A stretch of 58,387 bases of DNA from the NCBI GenBank assembly GCA_020523905.1, contig JAJAPZ010000011.1:1-58387 (forward strand), written 5' to 3'. The DNA is from Candidatus Obscuribacterium magneticum (GTDB lineage Bacteria > Elusimicrobiota > Elusimicrobia > F11). Below, one piece after another: positions 25,817-34,219 of this stretch; position 1 is the stretch's first letter, and every line of letters starts with the position of its first letter. The notes under the pieces are model-generated. The model saw nothing but the letters and a program-made list of their open reading frames with translations. It was not told the DNA's origin and did no database searches. Both the position numbers and the translations under genes were made by a program.

Positions 25817-26516
25817 TGACCGACTCAATAATAAGAATGTCCTTATGGTCTCAATGGTGGCCCGGGGACTGGGGGAGTTGAGAGACAACGTCGTTTTTAT
25901 CGGCGGGGCGGTTGTCTCCTTTTACCTGAAGGATGAGGCGGTGCGAGATATCCGGCCGACGGACGACGTTGACTGTCTGATTGAAATAGCCCGTCTTAAA
26001 GCCTATTATGACCTCGAAGACGAGCTGCGAAGGAAAGGATTCCGCCACTCGACGGAAGAGGGCGCCCCGATCTGCCGTTGGATTTATCAGGGAATCAAGG
26101 TCGACGTGATGCCCAGTGATACAAGTATCCTGGGTTTCTCCAATCGCTGGTATAAAGAGGGCCTTAAAAATGCCGTTAAAATCGACCTTCCCGACGGGCA
26201 GGATATATGGATCCTTTCTCTTCCCTTTTTTGTGGCCGATAAAATCGATGCGTTCCTGGATCGAGGCCACGGCGATTTCCGTTTAAGCCGTGATATCGAA
26301 GACGTTGTGACGGTTTTGGATGGCCAGCCCGATTTTCAAGAATTTCTGAACGCCCCCCAACCGGTCAAAAGATATCTTGTTGAGAAATTCAAGGAATTCC
26401 TCCCCAACCCCTTGTTTCTTGAATGCTTGACAGCCCACCTCACCCCCGATCCCGCCGTCAAAGAACGCGCCCGACGCATCCGCCAATTATTACAAGAAAT
26501 GATTGCCTCGCCCTGA
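25803..26516 (+). CDS. Nucleotidyltransferase, probable toxin-like partner
   Basis: 237 residues from GTG 25803, inside the regulator gene; ATG 25845 is an alternative. VFIGGAVVSFYL (GG motif) and IRPTDDVDCLIEI (D-x-D) form the nucleotidyltransferase core, GIKVDVMPSD gives the third acidic residue, and FFVADKIDAFLDRGHGDFRL followed by DIEDVVTVLDG resembles the K...R...D-x-x-D region of AbiEii-like enzymes. It is distinct from both nucleotidyltransferases at the start of the window. A toxin role is inferred from gene pairing and operator design, not shown by sequence alone. Confidence 0.72.
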   Translation: MTGCNDRLNNKNVLMVSMVARGLGELRDNVVFIGGAVVSFYLKDEAVRDIRPTDDVDCLIEIARLKAYYDLEDELRRKGFRHSTEEGAPICRWIYQGIKVDVMPSDTSILGFSNRWYKEGLKNAVKIDLPDGQDIWILSLPFFVADKIDAFLDRGHGDFRLSRDIEDVVTVLDGQPDFQEFLNAPQPVKRYLVEKFKEFLPNPLFLECLTAHLTPDPAVKERARRIRQLLQEMIASP

Positions 26517-26735
26517 AGATTGCCTGTAGACAGTCCTCGCGAAAACACATCAATGCCGGGCGGTAAAAATTTACGGTTTTTTTACGGTCGGCTGACGCTG
26601 CCTCATTCCGGAAAATGTTTAACTATAACCACAGAGCACGAAGTGAGGGAATTTTCGATGTTTGCCGTCCGTCTTCGCGGGTACACGCCGCGGGGGGGGG
26701 CGGAAAAATACGAAGAAGAGATGAGGGGGGGAAAT

Positions 26736-29006
26736 ATGGGGAGGGGACAACTTGGGATAAACACGACGAGAAGGTTGATGGTGATAGTTGCCATCTTGAC
26801 ATCCGTTGTTCTTGGCGTCGGCGTGGGGGGCTGCAAAAAGAGTTCCGACGATTCAACGAGTTCAGGGGGAGGCGTTCCGCCGCCTAGTCCCAATCCCGTT
26901 CCCAATCCCAATCCGGTAGCGCCGCAGCTGACGCTTTTCGTAACGAAAATCGGCGCCGGGAACGGCGCGGTGACCTCTGTTCCAGGAGGTATCGATTGCG
27001 GCACCGACTGCGATCAACCTTACGATGAGGGCACGGTCGTGACGCTAACGGCGGTTCCCGCCGCCGATTCGATTTTTGCGGAGTGGACCGGCGCCTGCGC
27101 CGGTGGTGGAGATTGCCGGATAACAATGGCGGCTCCCCAATCGGTTGCGGCTCGCTTCGAGAAGAGGGCGCCCGTAGTGACGGTGACCAAATCCGGAAAT
27201 GGTGACGGAACTGTCCTGTCTTCCCCAGCGGGGATTAACTGCGGGACCGATTGTGAAGATACGTACACGCTGAATACGGTCATCACTCTGACGGCCAATC
27301 CGGATATCCCAGGGTCCCGTTTCGCCGGATGGTCGGGCGCTTGCAGCGGCACAGACCCTTGCGTTCTCACGCTGGACGGCGGCAAATCAGTGGAGGCCCG
27401 GTTCAACAAGTCCACACCCGAAATGACTATTTTAAAAATAGGCGACGGGGAAGGGACGGTCAGCTCCGACCCACCGGGAATTGTTTGTGGCGGTGATTGC
27501 ACGGAACTCTTCGATTACAACACGGCCGTGGTTTTGAGGGCCACGCCACCAGACGGGTTTTCCGAGTTTGCCGGTTGGTCCGGAGACTGTTCAGGATGGG
27601 ACTCTTGCACCGTCACCATGGATATGGCGAGGATGATCACGGCCACATTTCAACGCGTTCGGAAAACGTTGAGCGTAACGAATAGCGGATCCGGGACGGG
27701 CACAGTCGCCTCCTCGCCCTCGGGTATTTCCTGCGGCGCCGACTGTTTGGAAAGCTATCTCCTCGATACAGCGGTCACGCTCACCGCCGTTCCCGATAGC
27801 ACTTCATCGGAATTCGATCATTGGGCTGGCGCTTGCAGCGGATCGGGGGGTTGTACCGTGATCCTGAGCCAGCCTCGATCCGTAGAGGCTGTCTTTCGGA
27901 AATCCAAGCGCACGTTGACGGTTTCTAAGACGGGAGACGGCGATGGCCAGGTGACATCGTCTCCGTCCGGGATCCTTTGCGGTCTTGATTGCACCAAAGA
28001 TTATAACCATGGAACATACGTGACCCTGACGTCGGCCGCCCTCGACCGATTCTCGGAGTTCGTTGGTTGGGGCGGAGCGTGTACGGGGAATACCGACTGC
28101 CTTGTTACGTTGACGGAGGCCAGGAACGTCTCCGCGGAATTTCAGAAAGCGAGGAAAACTCTAACGACGACGATTTCGGGCCCGGGGTCGAGAGGTATTG
28201 TGACATCCGTGCCCCCCGGAATCAACTGCGGGTTGGATTGCACGGAAAATTATCTTCTCGATACCATCGTCTCGCTAACTCCGACGCCCGCGGACGCCGG
28301 TTCGGAATTCGATCATTGGGCCGGTGCCTGCAGCGGATCGGCGGATTGTTCAGTCACCCTAAGTGACAATCAATCCGTAGAGGCGGTTTTTCGAATCTCG
28401 CGAAAGACGCTTTCGGTGAGTAAAGCCGGCAATGGGACAGGCACGGTCACCTCCAGTCCGGCCGGTATCGATTGCGGGTCGGACTGCTCGGAAACTTATG
28501 ACTACAACACGGTTGTCGCGCTCACACAAACCCAGGGAACCGGCTATTTTACAGGATGGTCGGGGGCGTGCAGCGGTGACAAGTCCTGTACGGTCACGAT
28601 GACTGATAACCGATCCGTCGAGGCGTCTTTCGGGAATGTCAGCGTCGATGGGGATTACTGTCAAGCAACTCCGGAGCGGATCTTCTGCTTTTTCGTCCGA
28701 AACAACAAAGTTGTTCAATCTGCCGTGGGACCCGATCCGAGCATGGTATGTTATTCCAACTTTTACTCAGGAAATACCATCGCCAATTATGTGTTTAACG
28801 TGGACAACGGGAGCACGAAAATAGGAGGGAATTTCCTGTCCGCTTATCGTGTGGGTGGTCACTTTAATGGGAATTGTTCTTTTCTTTCAACAAACTCATT
28901 TGACTATGAGGCAACGCGAGAGGGTGCTTCAAGTGCAAGGGGCTTCTCGGCATTCGGGGGACTCTCCGGTTCCGGAAAGCTAACGTACGATCCAAACGCA
29001 AAATAG
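26736..29006 (+). CDS. Lipoprotein with seven Cys-paired InlB-like B-repeats
   Basis: 756 residues from ATG 26736 (AGGGGGG 5 bp upstream; the longer frame adds 72 residues without a signal). The signal LMVIVAILTSVVLGVGVGGC has a lipobox (VGGC), followed by a Pro/Ser linker. Seven repeats of about 80 residues follow, each starting like LTVSKTGDGDGTVTSSP-GI and each with CGxDC, a GWSGAC-type Cys and a further Cys, matching divergent InlB B-repeat (beta-grasp) domains. Repeats 4 and 6 are the most alike (SEFDHWAGACSG). A non-repeated domain of about 125 residues closes the protein. It is probably a surface-exposed adhesive or structural protein. Confidence 0.78.
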   Translation: MGRGQLGINTTRRLMVIVAILTSVVLGVGVGGCKKSSDDSTSSGGGVPPPSPNPVPNPNPVAPQLTLFVTKIGAGNGAVTSVPGGIDCGTDCDQPYDEGTVVTLTAVPAADSIFAEWTGACAGGGDCRITMAAPQSVAARFEKRAPVVTVTKSGNGDGTVLSSPAGINCGTDCEDTYTLNTVITLTANPDIPGSRFAGWSGACSGTDPCVLTLDGGKSVEARFNKSTPEMTILKIGDGEGTVSSDPPGIVCGGDCTELFDYNTAVVLRATPPDGFSEFAGWSGDCSGWDSCTVTMDMARMITATFQRVRKTLSVTNSGSGTGTVASSPSGISCGADCLESYLLDTAVTLTAVPDSTSSEFDHWAGACSGSGGCTVILSQPRSVEAVFRKSKRTLTVSKTGDGDGQVTSSPSGILCGLDCTKDYNHGTYVTLTSAALDRFSEFVGWGGACTGNTDCLVTLTEARNVSAEFQKARKTLTTTISGPGSRGIVTSVPPGINCGLDCTENYLLDTIVSLTPTPADAGSEFDHWAGACSGSADCSVTLSDNQSVEAVFRISRKTLSVSKAGNGTGTVTSSPAGIDCGSDCSETYDYNTVVALTQTQGTGYFTGWSGACSGDKSCTVTMTDNRSVEASFGNVSVDGDYCQATPERIFCFFVRNNKVVQSAVGPDPSMVCYSNFYSGNTIANYVFNVDNGSTKIGGNFLSAYRVGGHFNGNCSFLSTNSFDYEATREGASSARGFSAFGGLSGSGKLTYDPNAK

Positions 29007-29042
29007 TCAATCCACTCTTAGCCGAGGGCGGGGGGTTGGGAG

Positions 29043-29549
29043 ATGACACGGGTTCGCAAGGTCATTTTGTGTGTGTTTGCCGGAGTCGTTACGTCGTGGC
29101 TGGCGGTCCACGTCAGGCAGGTTTGTCAGGGCCGGCACGATAACGGTGGAAGGAACGAAATTGTGGACTCTGTTCTGCCGGCCCCGACGATCCGGTTTTC
29201 TTCCCTGGAAGCCATAGAGACCACGGAATCACACTTTGATAAGCCGGAAATGGTTTATGCCTTTCTTGAGTTTCCCACCTCCGTTACCGGCACCCATGTG
29301 ATTGATGTTTCCTGGAAGCGCCCGGACGGCATGACTCAGGAGGCGTCTTCGATTCCGATGCACTTTCCGGAATCAGGCGGGCGGCGGGCGGACATTTGGC
29401 TCCGATTTCACGAATCAAGACACGGCCTCGATATTTTTCGCGGTGGTCCTGACGAAAGTCGGCGTTTGTTTAACGGGCAGTGGACCCTCGAAACCAGACA
29501 AAATGGACGGGATCTAGCAAAGGCTTCTTTCGTCATATCTGGATATTGA
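29043..29549 (+). CDS. Hypothetical exported or membrane-anchored protein
   Basis: 168 residues with a hydrophobic N-terminus (KVILCVFAGVVTSWLAVHV). The rest has the pattern of a single beta-sandwich: FLEFPTSVTGTHVIDVSWKR, then WLRFHESRHG, NGQWTLETRQNG and ASFVISGY, as in proteins that hold one immunoglobulin-like domain. GGGGG upstream can serve as ribosome-binding site. It follows the repeat lipoprotein by 36 bp and may be exported with it. No family recognised. Confidence 0.55.
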   Translation: MTRVRKVILCVFAGVVTSWLAVHVRQVCQGRHDNGGRNEIVDSVLPAPTIRFSSLEAIETTESHFDKPEMVYAFLEFPTSVTGTHVIDVSWKRPDGMTQEASSIPMHFPESGGRRADIWLRFHESRHGLDIFRGGPDESRRLFNGQWTLETRQNGRDLAKASFVISGY

Positions 29550-29560
29550 GAGCGTTGGAG

Positions 29561-29992
29561 ATGAAGAAGAAAGGGCTGCCGGCGGATTTCATCACCGCTG
29601 CGGTCGGCGCCGCCCGAGAATTTGAAGGCGTTTACGACCTCATGAAACTTTGGGCCGGCGAATCCGATCCCAAAGAGCGGGACGAGATTTTGGCCGACAT
29701 CAAGGATATGATCGATGACGTTTCTCAGAAAGAAAAAGGGGCGGGCGTAGTCATCCGGTTCAATGATCTGGACGCGGTGGCCAAAAACATCCGGTCCTTT
29801 AAGGATTCCCTTCTTGAGATCGTCATGAAAGCGGGGGGCTTAACGAAGCTCGCCGAATTGACGAATATTCCCCAACCTTCTCTTTCGCGATTTTTTAATT
29901 CCGCATCCATGCCGAGACGTTCCACCCTCCTTGTCATCTTCAAGGCCTTGAAGATCGACGCGATAAAAATTCCATCCGATTGGGTTCGTTAA
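29561..29992 (+). CDS. Small helix-turn-helix regulator
   Basis: 143 residues. The C-terminal half, LTKLAELTNIPQPSLSRFFN, is an XRE-like helix-turn-helix; the N-terminal 80 residues are helical and acidic. GGAG directly abuts ATG 29561, so the in-frame TTG at 29555 may be used. It starts 11 bp after the preceding gene. It could be an orphan antitoxin-type regulator; no toxin gene is beside it. Confidence 0.6.
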   Translation: MKKKGLPADFITAAVGAAREFEGVYDLMKLWAGESDPKERDEILADIKDMIDDVSQKEKGAGVVIRFNDLDAVAKNIRSFKDSLLEIVMKAGGLTKLAELTNIPQPSLSRFFNSASMPRRSTLLVIFKALKIDAIKIPSDWVR

Positions 29993-30050
29993 ACTCACCT
30001 TTCAATTTCGTTGAAGGGGGGGCGGGCAAAAATTATAATGCGCCGGAAAG

Positions 30051-30121
30051 CGTCATTCCGGCGAAAGCCGGAATCCAGAATACCGTGAAAGCCCTGGATC
30101 CCGACTTTCGTCGGGATGACG
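30051..30121. repeat. 71-bp dispersed inverted repeat (type-2 loop)
   Basis: Arms of 28 bp, CGTCATTCCGGCGAAAGCCG... and its near complement ending GGGATGACG, flank a 15-nt loop AATACCGTGAAAGCC. Each arm also folds into its own small hairpin. It sits between the HTH gene and hppA. Confidence 0.8.
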
Positions 30122-30157
30122 GAAGACAATCTCGAGTAAAACGGAGAAAACCTGACC

Positions 30158-32725
30158 ATGAACCTCAATCTCAACCTTCGCAACAAGAAATTGCCGACAA
30201 GTGTGCTGGCCTTTTTGACCTTTGGACTTTTTGCCGCCGTCGCCTGGATGCAGGTGCAGACGCCCCTGGAGGCGGCCGCCGCGGGCGCAGGGGAAGCCAT
30301 CCGGAAAATCGTTTTGTGGGAACCCCTGGTCAGCAACAAATTTGAGCTTTACGAAAAGATTGCCCTCATCGCCAACGTCTTCATCGCTCTGGCGGGGCTT
30401 TTGTATGCATTGCTCCTGGTGAAGCAGGTGCGGAACGCGCCCCAGGGGACCTCCAAAATGCAGGAGATCGCCCGGGCCGTGCGGGAAGGCGCCAACGCAT
30501 ATTTGTACCGCCAGTTTCGGGTGGTCGGGGTTCTCATCGCGTTGATTACGGTCGGCCTTTTTGTCGCGGCCAAGGTGTCAGGGGTTGTGGGAGAGATCGC
30601 CTGGGGCCGGGCCATCGCCTTTTTGGCGGGGTCGATCTTCTCAGCCACAGTGGGCTTTGTCGGCATGCGCCTGGCCACGGTTGGGAATTTGAGGGTGGCC
30701 GCGGCGGCCCGGGATAGTTTCGGGCAGGCCCTCCAGTTGGGCTACCGCACGGGCACTATCACAGGGATGCTTACCGACGGCTTGGGGCTTCTCGGCGGCT
30801 CCATCATATTCCTCATTTTCGGGGAGCACGCCTATGAGGCCCTCATCGGGTTTGGATTTGGGGGAACGCTCCTGGCCCTCTTTATGCGGGTGGGAGGCGG
30901 CATCTACACGAAAGCCGCGGACGTGGGGGCTGATCTCGTTGGTAAATTGGAAAAAGGGATCCCGGAGGACGACCCCCGGAACGCCGCGACCATCGCCGAC
31001 AACGTCGGAGATAATGTCGGCGATTGCGCCGGGATGGCCGCCGACATTTTTGAGAGTTACGAGGTGACGATTGTGGCCGCCATGATCCTGGGCATCGCGA
31101 GCTTCGGACACAAGGGCGTGATTTTCCCTCTTCTTGTGCGCGCGATTGGGGTCATCGCCAGCATCATCAGCACCTACAGCGTGCGCGCCGGCCAGAAGGG
31201 AAGCGTCGCCGAGGCCATGAAAAGCGTCAACGGCGGCTTTGTCATCGGCTCCCTCATCAGCATCGTCGGTTTTGTGGTCCTTGGATTTTTTTACCTGCGG
31301 TTTGATCCGGCCTATTTTCTCCGGTATCCCCAGGCGGCCGCCGGTTTTCCCTTCGGGGTGAACGGCCTTCCCTTCTGGGCGAACCTGGGTATTCCCGGGC
31401 TCGACATGCGCCCCGCCTGGACCTGCCTCATCGGGATCATCCTCGCCGTCGCCCTCAACAAATGCACGGAATACTACACGGGGACCGAATACAAGCCTGT
31501 GCGCTTGCTGGTTAAAGCCTGCGACACCGGCCATGCGACCAACATCATCCAGGGGTTGGCCCTGGGCTTTGAAAGCTCGGTGGCCGCCGTCGGCATCATC
31601 GCCGGGGCCATCATTTCGAGCGTTCTCATCTACGCGGGGACGAACCCCACCTTTATCGCCTTCGGCGTCGCCATGTGCGGCATCGGAATGCTGACCTTGA
31701 CCGGGAACACCATCTCCATGGACGTCTTCGGACCCGTCGCGGACAATGCCAACGGCATCGGCGAGATGGGCTACGACAAAAACGAGATGGGGGAAACCAA
31801 GTACAAGGAGGCCCGGCAGATCCTGGCGGACCTGGATGCCGTCGGGAACACCACCAAGGCCATCACCAAAGGCATCGCCATCGGTTCCGCCGTCATCGCC
31901 GCGGTGTCGCTCTTCAACAGTTTCATCGTGTCCGTCGGCTCCGGCGGCAAGGGTGAAACCGCCAACATTACGTCGACGATTTACAACTTCGTGGCCTCAT
32001 TATTGACCGTCTCGGACCCCACTCTTTTTATCGGGATGCTGATCGGGGGGGCAGTGCCTTTCCTTTTTAGCTCCATGACCATTCGGGCGGTGGGACGGGC
32101 GGCTTTCCTCATTGTGAACGAATGCCGCCTGCAATTCCGGGACAAAGAAATCTGGGAGGGCACGAAAAAACCGGATTACGGACGGGTCGTCGACATCTGC
32201 ACGACCGAAGCGCAGAAAGAACTCGTGGGGCCCGGCTTGATCGCCCTCTTGACCCCCATGCTTGTCGGATTTGTTTTGGGAAGTGTGGCCCTGGCCGGGT
32301 TTCTGGCGGGGATGATCGTTTCGGGGCAGCTCATCGCGGTCTTTATGGCGAACTCGGGCGGCGCCTGGGACAACGCCAAAAAGACGATCGAAGACGAACC
32401 CTCCAATCCGGAGGCCAACACCGGCAAGGGCAGCGAGCGCCACAAAGCCGCCATCACCGGCGATACCGTGGGAGACCCCCTGAAAGACACCTCTGGCCCG
32501 GCGGTCAACCCGCTCATCAAAGTGATGAACATGGTGAGCCTGTTGATACTGGGTCTTATCATACCCTACGACCACAAACTTCTGGAGAAGCTTCGAAGCC
32601 TCAATGTCGATATCGCCGCCAAGCCCTTCGGCGTGGCTTACTGGGTGATCGTTTTGGTGTGCGTGGCGGGCCTCACCTGGGCCGTCTGGCAGTCGAGGAG
32701 AGAGAAAGTAGAGACCAATAAATAA
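30158..32725 (+). CDS. hppA: K+-independent proton-translocating membrane pyrophosphatase
   Basis: 855 residues, about 16 membrane helices. DNVGDNVGDCAGMAADIFES and FGPVADNANGI are the pyrophosphate/Mg-binding motifs. GNTTKAITKG carries Lys567 where K+-dependent enzymes have Ala, so this is the K+-independent class, whose known members pump H+. The enzyme hydrolyses PPi and builds a proton gradient across the inner membrane. It is longer than the usual 670-750 residues because of an N-terminal helix and longer loops (for example FRYPQAAAGFPFGVNG-like, residues about 385-410). A CGGAG site lies 11 bp before the ATG. Confidence 0.95.
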   Translation: MNLNLNLRNKKLPTSVLAFLTFGLFAAVAWMQVQTPLEAAAAGAGEAIRKIVLWEPLVSNKFELYEKIALIANVFIALAGLLYALLLVKQVRNAPQGTSKMQEIARAVREGANAYLYRQFRVVGVLIALITVGLFVAAKVSGVVGEIAWGRAIAFLAGSIFSATVGFVGMRLATVGNLRVAAAARDSFGQALQLGYRTGTITGMLTDGLGLLGGSIIFLIFGEHAYEALIGFGFGGTLLALFMRVGGGIYTKAADVGADLVGKLEKGIPEDDPRNAATIADNVGDNVGDCAGMAADIFESYEVTIVAAMILGIASFGHKGVIFPLLVRAIGVIASIISTYSVRAGQKGSVAEAMKSVNGGFVIGSLISIVGFVVLGFFYLRFDPAYFLRYPQAAAGFPFGVNGLPFWANLGIPGLDMRPAWTCLIGIILAVALNKCTEYYTGTEYKPVRLLVKACDTGHATNIIQGLALGFESSVAAVGIIAGAIISSVLIYAGTNPTFIAFGVAMCGIGMLTLTGNTISMDVFGPVADNANGIGEMGYDKNEMGETKYKEARQILADLDAVGNTTKAITKGIAIGSAVIAAVSLFNSFIVSVGSGGKGETANITSTIYNFVASLLTVSDPTLFIGMLIGGAVPFLFSSMTIRAVGRAAFLIVNECRLQFRDKEIWEGTKKPDYGRVVDICTTEAQKELVGPGLIALLTPMLVGFVLGSVALAGFLAGMIVSGQLIAVFMANSGGAWDNAKKTIEDEPSNPEANTGKGSERHKAAITGDTVGDPLKDTSGPAVNPLIKVMNMVSLLILGLIIPYDHKLLEKLRSLNVDIAAKPFGVAYWVIVLVCVAGLTWAVWQSRREKVETNK

Positions 32726-32760
32726 CATAAATGAATGCGTCACAACTTATAAAGAGAGAC

Positions 32761-32879
32761 CGTCGTTCCGGCGAAAGCCGGAAGCCAGGACCGTGCGACG
32801 GAACGGTCCCGTCGATAATTTTGACAATAGAAACGGGACGTGAACACCGGACTGGATTCCGGCTTTCGCCGGAATGACG
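32761..32879. repeat. Composite inverted repeat carrying the constant core
   Basis: Arms CGTCGTTCCGGCGAAAGCCG... (32761-32788) and their complement ending GGAATGACG (32852-32879) enclose 63 nt. The inner part holds a smaller hairpin (GGACCGT...ACGGTCC) and, against the right arm, the core GGACGTGAACACCGGA (32836-32851). It separates hppA from mgtE. Confidence 0.75.
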
Positions 32880-32902
32880 ATTTTTCTGAGCCTCAACATA
32901 CC

Positions 32903-34213
32903 ATGAAGAATATTCGTCCCGTTGTACAGCTCTTGCAGAGATATATTGAACGCGACCCTCTGGCGGCGTCCAAGTACCTTGAAGCCATGGATGAGTCGGA
33001 GGCGGTGGCGGCGATGGCCTTTCTATCGCCAGCCCTCTGCGCGGAAGTCATCCCCCACATGCGCATGAATTATGTGGCGGAGTTTTTTAAGCAATCCTCC
33101 CCCGAAGTGTTTGAGGTGGTCGTCAAACGCCTCCGGCCCGAGCAGGCGGCCACACTTCTAAGGGCCCTTCCCCAGGACCTGTGCAAGGCTTTGATCGACC
33201 GGCTCCCCGAAGAGATGAAAAAAGAGGTGCAGGATCTTTTAATCTTCCCGGAAAACAGCGCCGGCCGCATCATGTCGACCCTTTTTATCGCTTACCATGA
33301 AGATATGATCGTCAAGGAGGCCATCCAGCGCATCCGGGCGACGGTGAGCCGCTACGGCCCTGCCACCTATACCTACGTCGTGGATCATGAGAACCACCTC
33401 TGCGGCGTCCTCAACATGCGGGATTTACTGTTGGCCCCGCCCGATATCCCCATCCGGGATGTCATGGACCGGAACGTTTTTTGCATCGACGGCTTCATGG
33501 ACAGGGAGGAGGTGGCGGAGGAGCTTTCAAAACAGCACTTTTACGCCGCCCCCGTGGTGGATGCCGAGAGGCATCTGTTGGGGGTGGTCCGGTCCGATCA
33601 TCTCCTCGGGCACGTCCAGGAAGAAGGCACCGAAGACATTTTAAAAATGGTGGGCGCCGGCAAGGATGAGCGCACGACCTCTCCCATCTCCTTCGCCATG
33701 GGAAAGCGGCTTCCCTGGCTGCACGTGAATCTCGCGACCGCCTTTTTGGCGGCGTCGGTGGTGGCCTTGTTTCAAGACATCATCGCCAAGGTGACCGTGT
33801 TGGCGGTCTTTTTGCCGATCGTGGCGGGGCAGGGGGGAAACGCAGGGGCGCAGTCCCTGGCGGTGGTGATGCGGGGCATTGTCATGCGGGAGATTCGGCC
33901 CGCGGACCGCTGGCGGCTGGTGATGAAGGAGGCGAGGCTGGGCTTATTGAATGGAACCGTCATTGGGATTGTGACCGCCGCCGTGGCCTGGCTCTGGCAG
34001 GGAAATCCGACCCTGGGTCTCGTTATCGGATTGGCGATGATTGTGAACCTGGTCGCCGCTGGATTTTGCGGGGCCGCCATTCCCCTCGGCATGAAAGCCT
34101 TGGGCTGGGATCCGGCGCAATCCTCGGTCATCATCCTCACCACGGTGACGGATGTCGTCGGGTTCTTCGCCTTCCTCGGCTTTGCGACCGTTTTTATGAA
34201 ACATTTGATCTGA
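32903..34213 (+). CDS. mgtE: Magnesium transporter MgtE
   Basis: 436 residues from ATG 32903; the longer frame starts inside the repeat. An N-terminal helical MgtE_N domain (about 1-125; LLRALPQDLCKALIDRLPEE), two CBS domains (about 130-250; IRDVMDRNVFCIDGFMDREE) and five membrane helices (about 275-435; FLPIVAGQGGNAGAQSLAV) match MgtE throughout. The N and CBS domains close the channel when cytosolic Mg2+ is high. The ribosome-binding site is weak. It is followed by a permease gene only 6 bp away. Confidence 0.93.
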   Translation: MKNIRPVVQLLQRYIERDPLAASKYLEAMDESEAVAAMAFLSPALCAEVIPHMRMNYVAEFFKQSSPEVFEVVVKRLRPEQAATLLRALPQDLCKALIDRLPEEMKKEVQDLLIFPENSAGRIMSTLFIAYHEDMIVKEAIQRIRATVSRYGPATYTYVVDHENHLCGVLNMRDLLLAPPDIPIRDVMDRNVFCIDGFMDREEVAEELSKQHFYAAPVVDAERHLLGVVRSDHLLGHVQEEGTEDILKMVGAGKDERTTSPISFAMGKRLPWLHVNLATAFLAASVVALFQDIIAKVTVLAVFLPIVAGQGGNAGAQSLAVVMRGIVMREIRPADRWRLVMKEARLGLLNGTVIGIVTAAVAWLWQGNPTLGLVIGLAMIVNLVAAGFCGAAIPLGMKALGWDPAQSSVIILTTVTDVVGFFAFLGFATVFMKHLI

Positions 34214-34219
34214 TGCGTC

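Noticed and set aside
26900..28650. Regularly spaced similar DNA, considered as a CRISPR or satellite array
   Set aside because: The period is about 240 bp, in frame, and the similarity follows protein repeats with conserved Cys residues.
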